Below the pieces are notes generated by a model. The model did no database searches. It saw only the letters and a list, made by a program, of their open reading frames with translations, and was not told the origin of the DNA. The position numbers and the translations under genes are program-made. A stretch of DNA of 64,000 nt, taken from the NCBI GenBank assembly GCA_963724135.1, contig CAVRTA010000004.1, forward strand, positions 806,001-870,000, written 5' to 3'. This DNA is from DATLGB01 sp963724135 (lineage in GTDB: Bacteria; Actinomycetota; Thermoleophilia; Solirubrobacterales; Solirubrobacteraceae). Shown here piece after piece: positions 1 to 7,508 of this stretch. Each line of letters starts with the position of its first letter. Position 1 is the first letter of the stretch.

Positions 1-2
1 GC

Positions 3-629
3 GGCTCCATCATCGTCGGGGCCGGGGTGCCCCCCGGGAGCTCCGAGGGTCCGGCCCGGTCGGCGCTGGGGTTCAGCAACCACGGCGACCGGGTGGACCT
101 GCAGGGCTGGGGCCGGGCCGTCGCGACGCTGGGCGGCAACGGGGAGCTCTACGGCGGTGGGTCGCTGCCCTGTCACTCGCCGATCGCCGCGCAGCGCGCG
201 AACGGCTCGGCCCCGGCGTGCCAGGACAACGCGTACCGAGCCGGGTTCGGCGGCACCTCTAGCGCGGGACCCATCGTCGCCGGCTCGGCGGCTGCCCTGT
301 CCAGCATCGCCCAGGAGCACGGGAGGCTTCTGAAAGCCGCCGAGGTGCGGGACATCCTCGTGGCGACCGGGAGCTCCCAGGCACCTGGAGCCGGTCAGAC
401 TGAGATCACGCGTCACATCGGCCCGCTTCCCGACCTCGAGGCGGCGGTGGGCGAGCTCTTCGCGCGCTACGACAGCGACGGTGACGGCATCCTCGACACC
501 GACCCGCCCACCGCGGCGAGCGACTGCAAGTCCAACGGCTGGCGGAACTTCAACCCCACCTACTCGAACCAGGGAGCGTGCGTGCGGTCCGTTCGCGCCG
601 GGCCGCACCGGCCTGACGGCACGCAGTGA
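3..629 (+). CDS. Subtilisin-like (S8) serine protease, 3' part only
   Basis: The C-terminal end of a secreted subtilase; the start lies before the window, because the frame is open from the first bases. The Ser active-site motif GTSSAGPIVAG is at about nt 249-281 (consensus GTSxAxPxVAG), so the catalytic serine is present. The Asp and His of the triad must lie upstream and cannot be checked. A DSDGDGILDTD stretch near the C-terminus resembles a calcium-binding thrombospondin type-3/dockerin-like repeat, common at the ends of secreted actinobacterial subtilases. Family call is firm. Substrate is unknown. Confidence 0.85.
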   Translation, partial: GSIIVGAGVPPGSSEGPARSALGFSNHGDRVDLQGWGRAVATLGGNGELYGGGSLPCHSPIAAQRANGSAPACQDNAYRAGFGGTSSAGPIVAGSAAALSSIAQEHGRLLKAAEVRDILVATGSSQAPGAGQTEITRHIGPLPDLEAAVGELFARYDSDGDGILDTDPPTAASDCKSNGWRNFNPTYSNQGACVRSVRAGPHRPDGTQ

Positions 630-719
630 CGTGCCGCGCGGCAACGGGCGCGCCTTCCCTACGGGCCTTCTAGCCCGCCACGGGCCGCTCCTCGGGCGCC
701 GTTCAACACGGCAGTCGTC

Positions 720-985
720 AGCCCGGGGCGGATTGATGGCCAGGAAGGCGAGCGTGGCCGCGCGCGCAGGGCGCTTGTTGCGGTCTACGAGCGCATGGTT
801 GCGGGCGAGCGAGTGGAGGAGGGCGGCCGCCTTCTCGTGGATCGTCCGATAGGCCTCTTCCTCGAATGCGGTGCCCGGGGACGGGCGAGTGCCGGCTCGA
901 GGAGTCCGTGGTCGCGGATCTCTGGCTCGGCCCCGAGGGCCCGGCGCGCGATGTGGAGCAGGTCCTCGAGGTCGAGGTAGATCAC
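720..985 (-). pseudogene. Decayed Doc (Fic-fold) toxin gene
   Basis: On the minus strand a GTG at 985 opens a frame reading VIYLDLEDLLHIARRALG, then a Doc-like RDHGLLEPALARPRA. Near nt 890 the similarity jumps frame and continues as AFEEEAYRTIHEKAAALLHS, then LARNHALVDRNKR. Restoring one lost base near 890 joins the halves into a Doc-like protein. Doc toxins AMPylate/phosphorylate translation factors through an HxFxD(A/G)NKR motif; here the motif reads HALVDRNKRP, so the conserved small residue before NKR is also altered. The frame then runs on without a recognisable Doc C-terminus. No antitoxin gene is visible upstream, where the alpha/beta hydrolase gene starts on the other strand. This accounts for most of the otherwise empty 630-1034 stretch. 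Confidence 0.75.
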
Positions 986-1034
986 TCCCCAGGCGCCGCA
1001 GCGCCTCGGCGACTCTCGTGAGTAGGGTTCGCCC

Positions 1035-1790
1035 ATGAGCGCTGAGACTCGGGACGGGCAGTACATCGACGCCGGCGGTTTGCGCACCTATTACGAGGTG
1101 ACCGGCCAAGGCGACCCCCTCGTATTGCTGCACGGCGGCATGTGCACGATCGAGACGTTCGACGGCTTGGCGTCGGAGCTGGCTTCCCACCACCGGGTGT
1201 ACCGTCCCGAGCGCCGTGGGCACGGGCGTACGCCCGACGTGGAGGGGCCGATCACCTTCAGCGTGATGGCCGGCGACACGATCGCCTTCATCGACGCGGC
1301 CGGAATCGGCCGGGCGGACGTCGTCGGTTGGAGCGACGGCGCCGCGGTGGCGATGCGCGTCGCGCTGCGGCGGCCGGACCTCGTCCGGAGGCTCGTGCTG
1401 ATCGGCCAGCCGGTCAACTCCGACGGCGCGCACCCTCAGGCCACGGAGATGGTGACCCAGCTCGGCGTCGGCATCCTGCCGCCGTTCCTGCGTGAGCTGT
1501 ACGCAGCAGTGTCGCCAGATGGGCCGGAGCACTTCGACGTCGTGTTCGAGCGGCTTTCGTCGCAGTGGATCGACGACCACGAGGTCGACGTCGACGACCT
1601 GCGCACGATCCAGGCGCCGACGCTGGTGGTAATCGGTGAGCAGGACATCCCGACGGATGAGCACGCCGCCGCGATGCGCGACGCGCTGCCGGACGGCCGA
1701 CTGGAGATCCTGCCCGGCAAGGATCACGGCTTCCCGATGGAGGACCCGGCCATCACCGGCCGAACCGTGCGGGACTTCCTCGCCGGGTGA
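1035..1790 (+). CDS. Alpha/beta hydrolase
   Basis: A 251-residue soluble alpha/beta hydrolase of usual family length with no signal peptide. The oxyanion-hole motif LLHGG is near residue 34. The nucleophile elbow GWSDG puts the serine at residue 100, the acid is probably the Asp in GEQD near residue 203, and the catalytic histidine is H231 in KDHGF. The triad is complete, so it is probably an active esterase or C-C/peroxide-type hydrolase. Substrate cannot be inferred: there is no co-directional partner, and the flanks are a decayed toxin gene and a convergent RTX-like gene. ATG start follows closely on the degraded Doc locus. Confidence 0.85.
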   Translation: MSAETRDGQYIDAGGLRTYYEVTGQGDPLVLLHGGMCTIETFDGLASELASHHRVYRPERRGHGRTPDVEGPITFSVMAGDTIAFIDAAGIGRADVVGWSDGAAVAMRVALRRPDLVRRLVLIGQPVNSDGAHPQATEMVTQLGVGILPPFLRELYAAVSPDGPEHFDVVFERLSSQWIDDHEVDVDDLRTIQAPTLVVIGEQDIPTDEHAAAMRDALPDGRLEILPGKDHGFPMEDPAITGRTVRDFLAG

Positions 1791-1877
1791 CCCCACCGCC
1801 CGCGCAAGAGTCCGTCGAACCCAGGCGTGCTCGAGTGCGGCGGTCCCAGACGCACGGGTGCGATCGTCCGCAGCGCG

Positions 1878-3299
1878 CTACCCCGTCACGGGCCGCTTGG
1901 CGCGGACCTCCTTGGGACCCTTCTCCGATGGGCCCCGCTCGGTGATCGCGACCGTGGCCGAGCCGGCCCGGCTGAGCTTGCGCCTCGCCTTGCGCGACAG
2001 CGGGATCCGGACTTTCGCCGACCTGCCCTTGCGGATCGCGTAGTCGCGCTCGACCCCGAGCACGCCGACGGCGCCCCTGCAGCGGGCCTGCGGCGAGCGC
2101 GGGCAGCGCAGCCGCACGACCACCGCGCGCGCCGCCAGCCGCAGCCGCCTGCCGACCCTGGCCGGGACGGTCGGGTCGTCGGCGGGCGTGAAGGTGGTGG
2201 TCCCGGTCTTCGACGACGGCGCGTTGACGACGCAGTCGTCGTAGGTCGCCTCGTCGGTCAGGTCGGCGTCGATCGTGTTCGTCCCGGTGCCCGCGCTGGG
2301 GCACTCGTCCTGGACGCCGTCGCGGATGTTGACGAAGTCGTCGCCGGCGCCGGCCACGACCTTGTCGCGCCCGAGCAGGCCCACGATGCGGTTCTTTTCG
2401 GTGCTGCCCGACAGGTGGTCGTCGCGCACGGAGCCCACCAGGTGCTCCGCGCCGCCGATCAGGTCGCCCTCGCCCACCGCCCCGTCGTCTGCGTTGGAGT
2501 CCATGTCGGCGGTCACGCCGGCGGTCCCGGCCGCCGGGAAGGTACGACGCTCGTAGGTCACGGTGTCCCCCAGCCCGGTCGCCTCCGTGAGCCCGAGGGA
2601 CTGCTTGTAGGGATGCGTGCTGGAGCCACCCTCCTCGGTCTCACCGCCTCTGACCTCGTCGGCACCGAGGCCGCGGCCGAGATCGAACAGGTCGTTCCCG
2701 GGGCCCCCGTCGAGCACGTTCTGCTCGCCGCCGCCGCCGAGGACGGAGGCGCTCACCAGCGCGTCGTTGCCGAGACTGCCGAGCAGGGTGTCGTTGCCGC
2801 CGTTGCCGATGAGCAGGTCGTCGCCGCGATTGGGAGGTGCGCCGGCGGCGACGGTGCTTCCGTCGGCGTTGCGCCCGTCGCCGTTGAGGACATCGGGACC
2901 GGGCCCCCCGGTGAGGACATCCCGTCCGTTTCCCCCGTCGACCGTGGTGGGCACCATCCCCTTGTCGGTGAGCTGGGTGAGGTCGACGCCGTCGTCGCCG
3001 TTGCCGAGGGTGATGTCGATCGACGCGAACGGGGCCTCGCAGACGACCTCGGTGGAGCTCCGCGACGTGCAGGACGCACCTGCGGGGAACAGGCCGGGCC
3101 CGCCGGTCACGACGATCGCGCCGGGCGCTTCGAACCGCAGGACGACGTTGTTGTTGTTGCCGGTGGTGCCGCTTTCGCCGATCGAGCGGATGCGCAACTG
3201 CGTCCCAGCGGCACGGACCTCGGTGGAGGTGGCGGCGCCGACCGATGCGGCCGGCGCGAGCGTGAAGAACAGCATCGCGATCGCAGTGCGCAGCTTCAT
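1878..3299 (-). CDS. Secreted RTX-like calcium-binding repeat protein
   Basis: 473 residues beginning with a clear signal peptide (about 22 residues ending VGAA). The centre holds degenerate hemolysin-type nonapeptide repeats (GGxGxDxLx), for example LTGGPGPDVLNGDG and GNGGNDTLLGS, at roughly residues 95-240 and 280-330. These form a calcium-stabilised beta-roll. The last 100 residues are Arg/Lys-rich with a conserved Cys pair (RCPRSPQARC), a tail typical of secreted Solirubrobacterales proteins. Probably extracellular or surface attached; no catalytic domain is visible. It is divergent from the phospholipase-C-like gene at 3369, with a 69-base shared promoter region. Confidence 0.8.
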   Translation of the reverse strand: MKLRTAIAMLFFTLAPAASVGAATSTEVRAAGTQLRIRSIGESGTTGNNNNVVLRFEAPGAIVVTGGPGLFPAGASCTSRSSTEVVCEAPFASIDITLGNGDDGVDLTQLTDKGMVPTTVDGGNGRDVLTGGPGPDVLNGDGRNADGSTVAAGAPPNRGDDLLIGNGGNDTLLGSLGNDALVSASVLGGGGEQNVLDGGPGNDLFDLGRGLGADEVRGGETEEGGSSTHPYKQSLGLTEATGLGDTVTYERRTFPAAGTAGVTADMDSNADDGAVGEGDLIGGAEHLVGSVRDDHLSGSTEKNRIVGLLGRDKVVAGAGDDFVNIRDGVQDECPSAGTGTNTIDADLTDEATYDDCVVNAPSSKTGTTTFTPADDPTVPARVGRRLRLAARAVVVRLRCPRSPQARCRGAVGVLGVERDYAIRKGRSAKVRIPLSRKARRKLSRAGSATVAITERGPSEKGPKEVRAKRPVTG

Positions 3300-3368
3300 G
3301 GCGCGACACTACCTGCTCAAGCTGACCGAACCCCGCAAGTCCACCGGGCGGCGAGCGTTTGCACAGAC

Positions 3369-4637
3369 GTGCGCCTATGGATCTCGTTGCTCGTCGCTGC
3401 GCTCGCGCTCGCCGCGCCGACGCCCGCGGCACGTGCCGCGGGTGAGACGACTCACGCGTGGATGGTCGACCGGGCGATCGACTTCGTTCCCCGTGGCCCG
3501 CTGAAGCGGTTGCTGAAGGTGCAGCGTGTGCATGCGATCGCGGGTGCGGCGTACCCGGACACGGGCTACTGGGTCGAGCCGGGTCCCTTCCCGATGCGCC
3601 CGAACGTGCGCCCCAGCGACGACTTCGGCGAGACGTCTCACTGGGAGCGGTTCGTCAACGCCTACGTGGCTCACATCCGCGCGAGCGATTGCGGCGATCT
3701 GACCGATCCGTTCGGGCGTTGTGCGCCGATGGTCGCCCATCTCATGGGGGTTGCCGGGCACGGGCTGGGCGACGAGTTGTGGGACTGGTTGTTCGAGCCC
3801 GCGATGGCCGATCACGGCGAGGATCCGGCGGAGAACTTCTTCGCCGAGGACCAGCCGGCCGCGCCGCTGGCCGGTAATCCGCTCGACGACGCCAGCTCGA
3901 GTCCCGAGTACGCGATGGACGTGGTCGCGGTGTGGCGCCATGGCCAGCTGCTGCCGCCTCAGCTCCCGCCCCCTCCGGCGCGCGATCTGGTCGAGGTCTA
4001 CGCGGACATGGGTCTCGACGTGACGGCCGAGCACATCCTTGCGGGCCACGCGGTCGGGCTGGCGATGATCAGCGCCGAGCACGCGGTCGCGCCCGAGGAG
4101 GGCCCGCGCGTCGAGCGCGACATGCCGTGGTCGGCCGCCCACTTCGTGACCGAGCCGGGGGGCGTCGATGACGTCGGCCACGCGATCGACGGCTACATGC
4201 GCGGCCTGTGGCGCAAGCTGCGCTCCGACGGGCACCCCTCGCCGGTGGTCACGCGGCGCTACCCCCGCCCGGGCTCAGACGACGTGCCCGCGACCTGGCT
4301 GCCCGCCCGCACCTCGCCCGGTCCCTACGGGGGCGGTGCGCGCAACCGCATCATCTTCGTGCTCTCCAACGCCGTCGACGCGAGCTCGGTGACGCCGGCG
4401 ACGGCGCGCCTGCTCGACGCCGATGGGGCCGCGGTGCCGCAGCTGCCCGGCTTCCCGCGTCCCGGTCCCTACGGCGCCGCCGACGGGACCCACGCCGTCC
4501 TGCTGTACCCGGCCGTGGACCTCGAGCCCTGCTCCCGCTACCGGGTCGAGCTCACGACCGGCGTGCGCGATCTCGCCGGCGCGCCGCTCGAGCATCCCGT
4601 GCGGTGGGGCTTTCGCACCACGGGCTGCACGCCTTAG
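3369..4637 (+). CDS. Secreted zinc-dependent phospholipase-C-like protein with Ig-like C-terminus
   Basis: 422 residues from a GTG that directly precedes the signal peptide (LWISLLVAALALAAP, cleavage after ARAA). The open frame continues far upstream, but that part is antisense to the neighbouring gene. The N-terminal two thirds show the His-rich pattern of zinc-dependent phospholipase C/S1-P1-like folds: ETTHAWMVDRAIDF, TSHWERFVNAYVAHI and VAHLMGVAGHGLGDELWDW, each offering His/Asp/Trp metal ligands. Residues about 320-420 form an Ig-like Big_5/SbsA-type domain (IIFVLSNAVDASSV through VRWGFRTTG). Probably cleaves or binds phospholipid-like substrates outside the cell. The PLC assignment is moderately sure; the Ig-like domain is firmer. 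Confidence 0.7.
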   Translation: MRLWISLLVAALALAAPTPAARAAGETTHAWMVDRAIDFVPRGPLKRLLKVQRVHAIAGAAYPDTGYWVEPGPFPMRPNVRPSDDFGETSHWERFVNAYVAHIRASDCGDLTDPFGRCAPMVAHLMGVAGHGLGDELWDWLFEPAMADHGEDPAENFFAEDQPAAPLAGNPLDDASSSPEYAMDVVAVWRHGQLLPPQLPPPPARDLVEVYADMGLDVTAEHILAGHAVGLAMISAEHAVAPEEGPRVERDMPWSAAHFVTEPGGVDDVGHAIDGYMRGLWRKLRSDGHPSPVVTRRYPRPGSDDVPATWLPARTSPGPYGGGARNRIIFVLSNAVDASSVTPATARLLDADGAAVPQLPGFPRPGPYGAADGTHAVLLYPAVDLEPCSRYRVELTTGVRDLAGAPLEHPVRWGFRTTGCTP

Positions 4638-5473
4638 GCGGCCCGGGTTCGCCGCTCGCAGCTGAGGTAGAGGCGCAGCAGCAGCGCGTCGAACGCGAGC
4701 AGGCCGCCGAGGTAGAGCCAGGTGGCCACGTTGCCGGTGTCGAAGTCGTCGAAGGCCCGGACCGCGCCGACCAGCAGCAGGACGGTGGCCACGAAGAACG
4801 TCTGGATCAGCAGGCGCCAGCTGCTCCAGCGCCGGTCGAGCGACAGCAGGATGGCGCCGAGCCCGACCTGGAGCATGAAGCTGGCGAGCACCCGCGCGGT
4901 CAGCGGCGTCAGCGCCCACGGCCACGCGTCGATCGCGGTCTCCGGCGAGAGGAAGAAGACCGCCGCGCCGACGAGGGCGCCGGCGCCGAAGATGCGTGCG
5001 CCGAGCATGACGCCGCGCGACATGACGGCCTCATCCGGAGCCGGGGTACGCGGATCCACCCGGTGGTTGCGCAGCCAGACCCAGAACACGACCCCTGGCG
5101 ACACGATGTACACGCCGGCCCAGCCGTAGAAGGCGATGGCCGCGAGCGCCGGAGCGTCCCCATGGTTGAACTTGTCCCAGTGGATCAGGGTCGCGACGAG
5201 CATCGCGGCGGCGAACGCCGCCGCCGAGACGACTCCGGCCGAAGACGGATGCCAGACCTTCGCCCGATAGGTCCGCCAGAAGAAATAGGCCCCGGCGCCA
5301 TACCCGGACCCCAGGAAGATCGGGGTCAGGTCGGGCTTGATCGTCCACGCCCACAGGTCCGCCGTCCGCGCCGGCGCCCCCCACAGGACGATGACCGCCG
5401 GCACGAGGATGCAGAAGATCCCGAGCGCCGCCCAGCGGGTGACCGGCAGGAGGCGGTCGCCGTTCGACGGCAC
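4634..5473 (-). CDS. Polytopic membrane protein, unknown function
   Basis: 279 residues with about eight hydrophobic segments (for example WAALGIFCILVPAVIVLWG, AAAFAAAMLVATLIHW, IFGAGALVGAAVFFL, FFVATVLLLVGAVRAF, WLYLGGLLAFDALLLRLYL). Charged loops are short. I do not recognise the family and see no catalytic motif. Its stop overlaps the convergent phospholipase-like gene by four bases. It is divergent from the propeller gene at 5610, with 136 bases between starts. Confidence 0.7.
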   Translation of the reverse strand: MPSNGDRLLPVTRWAALGIFCILVPAVIVLWGAPARTADLWAWTIKPDLTPIFLGSGYGAGAYFFWRTYRAKVWHPSSAGVVSAAAFAAAMLVATLIHWDKFNHGDAPALAAIAFYGWAGVYIVSPGVVFWVWLRNHRVDPRTPAPDEAVMSRGVMLGARIFGAGALVGAAVFFLSPETAIDAWPWALTPLTARVLASFMLQVGLGAILLSLDRRWSSWRLLIQTFFVATVLLLVGAVRAFDDFDTGNVATWLYLGGLLAFDALLLRLYLSCERRTRAA

Positions 5474-5609
5474 CGGCCAACCCTACGGCGCATCCCGCGC
5501 CGATGCCAACCGCTGGTCGCCCACGGACTCCATGCGCGGCGACCCGTGCATTCGGCCAAACGCACGCGTTCAGGTAAGGGCCGGCCGGTGGAGCGCCGAC
5601 GGACAGATC

Positions 5610-7508
5610 ATGCGCAGGCTTGGGCCTCTGCTGCCCGCACTGCTGATGTTCGCCTCGACGGCGCAGGCTGCGCCGTCGATCACCGAGCCCCACACGCTGA
5701 CGAAGCCCGGCTTCGGGATCGTGACGGGCCCTGACGGCGCGCTGTGGGTCAGCGAGCGCGACAACCCCGGAATCGTGGGGCGCGTGACTTTGGCAGGGGG
5801 CCTCGCCGAGTTCGAGGCCGAGCTGACCCCCGGATTCACGAAGGACCGCAAGCCGACGGGCATGGCGGTCGGCGCTGACGGCGCTCTGTGGTTCGTCCAG
5901 AACACGAGCCCTGGTTACGTAGCGCGGATCACGGTCGGCGGCGTGGTCAGCGAGTTCGGGCCGCTGAGCGGCACGCCGACGGCAATCGCCGCGGGACCCG
6001 ACGGCCACCTCTGGGTCACCGAGGCCGATGCGGACATCGGCCCGCTGAGCTCGGTTGGCGGCGCCGCCAGGATCGCGACGGACGGAACGGTCGTGTCCGA
6101 GATCACGACCGGGTCGGCGAACCCGACGCACATCACGGCCGGTCCCGATGGCGCCATGTGGTTCACCGAGCCGGGCGCGGTCGGGAAAGTGACGACCGCC
6201 GGTGTGGTGACCAAGCACGCCACCGCCCTCGCGCCTGCGGGAATCGTGGCAGGGCCGGACAGCGCGTTGTACTTCGCGGCCGTCGACACGATCGGACACA
6301 CGACCACCGGCGGGACGGTCACCGCGCTGCCGACGCCGCTGCTCGACCAGGCGACCGCGATCGCGGCCGGCCCGGACGGCGCGCTGTGGTTCACGGTCAC
6401 GAACGCGATCGGCCGGCTCCGGCCCGACGGCGCGGTCAGCATTCACAGCGCCGGGCTGACGCCCGATTATCCGGCGACCGCGATCGCGCCCGGTCCCGAC
6501 GGCGCCATGTGGTTCACCAAGCAGGACGGAAGGCTCGGGCGCATCACGGTCCCGCCGTACGTCGGCGAAGCCTTCCCCGAGCAGGTCACGGCGGCGACGG
6601 GGGACGTGCGTGCCACCGTCCGCGCGAACGCGTCGCCCACCACAGTGAACCTGCAGCTGCGCGGCCCGGGCAACCAGGTTGTGGCGACGGACCAGGTCCA
6701 GGTCCCGCCGGGGCCGGGCCCCGTCGAGATCGTCTTCTCGCTCACCGGTCTCTCCGCCTCGACGCTCTACACCGCCACGGTGACCGCGACGAGCGCCGCG
6801 GGTGCCGCGCTCGGCCCGGCCGTGACTGCGTTCATGACGGCGCCCGAACCCGCTCCCGCGCCGACACCCACGCCCACGCCGACCGTCGCGCCGACCACCG
6901 AGCCGTCGCCGAGCCCCACGGCCGAGCCGACTCCGGCCGAGGGGCCCACCGCAACGCCGAGCGCGAACGTCGTCCCTCTCCTGCAGGAGACCGTCGTCGT
7001 GGAGCCCAGCAGAGGCACGGTTCGCGTCAAGAGCGAGAACATGCCGCGGTTCACGAAGCTCTCGGACATCGGCGCCCTGCCGGTGGGAGCGCTCGTCGAC
7101 ACACGTAAGGGAGAGGTCCGGCTCGAGTCCGAGTTGCCCGACGGCACCGTCCAGGCCGGCTTCTTCCGCGGCGGGTTGTTCCGCGTCAGCCAGGCCCGCA
7201 GCGGCATGACGACCGTCAGGCTCACCGGGCGACTGTCCTGCGCGAGCGACAGAACGATGGCTTCGACGAGCCGCAAGCGCAAGCGCAAGCGCAAGCGCAA
7301 GATCTGGGGCCGCGACAGCGGCGGCAAGTTCCGCACCCATGGGCGCGACAGCGTTGCGACGGTGCGTGGGACCCGGTGGCTGACGATGGACACCTGCCGT
7401 GGCACGGTCACCCGCGTGGTCGAGGGCTCCGTGCGCGTGCGGCCAAAGCGCGGCGGCAGGCCCGTGATCGTGGAGGCGGGCGAGCGGCTCCTCACACCGC
7501 GAAGCTGA
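5610..7508 (+). CDS. Secreted Vgb-type beta-propeller with FecR-like C-terminal module
   Basis: 632 residues. The ATG at 5610 is chosen because a signal peptide follows at once (MRRLGPLLPALLMFASTAQA). Residues about 25-310 carry six or more GPDGA(L/M)W(F/V) blade motifs, the signature of virginiamycin-B-lyase-like propellers (Vgb/streptogramin lyase fold). A fibronectin-III-like segment follows (about 320-405), then a Pro/Thr/Ser linker (PTPTPTPT). A C-terminal module of about 180 residues reads GTVRVK..., VGALVDTRKGEVRL and ATVRGTRWLTMDTC. That layout is seen on many secreted Solirubrobacterales proteins and is reminiscent of FecR. An antibiotic-lyase role is unlikely given the secretion and accessory domains. 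Its stop overlaps the next start (TGATG), suggesting co-translation with the CHASE2/HD-GYP gene. Confidence 0.8.
   Translation: MRRLGPLLPALLMFASTAQAAPSITEPHTLTKPGFGIVTGPDGALWVSERDNPGIVGRVTLAGGLAEFEAELTPGFTKDRKPTGMAVGADGALWFVQNTSPGYVARITVGGVVSEFGPLSGTPTAIAAGPDGHLWVTEADADIGPLSSVGGAARIATDGTVVSEITTGSANPTHITAGPDGAMWFTEPGAVGKVTTAGVVTKHATALAPAGIVAGPDSALYFAAVDTIGHTTTGGTVTALPTPLLDQATAIAAGPDGALWFTVTNAIGRLRPDGAVSIHSAGLTPDYPATAIAPGPDGAMWFTKQDGRLGRITVPPYVGEAFPEQVTAATGDVRATVRANASPTTVNLQLRGPGNQVVATDQVQVPPGPGPVEIVFSLTGLSASTLYTATVTATSAAGAALGPAVTAFMTAPEPAPAPTPTPTPTVAPTTEPSPSPTAEPTPAEGPTATPSANVVPLLQETVVVEPSRGTVRVKSENMPRFTKLSDIGALPVGALVDTRKGEVRLESELPDGTVQAGFFRGGLFRVSQARSGMTTVRLTGRLSCASDRTMASTSRKRKRKRKRKIWGRDSGGKFRTHGRDSVATVRGTRWLTMDTCRGTVTRVVEGSVRVRPKRGGRPVIVEAGERLLTPRS
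7272..7301 (+). repeat. Five tandem CGCAAG hexamers inside the propeller gene
   Basis: Five perfect copies of CGCAAG encode an (Arg-Lys)5 run in the C-terminal module. The unit keeps frame on gain or loss, so its length may vary between strains. Confidence 0.9.

Noticed and set aside
1827..3368. Long plus-strand open frame ahead of the phospholipase-like gene
   Set aside because: Antisense to the RTX-like gene, no family similarity, and the signal peptide of the real protein starts at the GTG at 3369.
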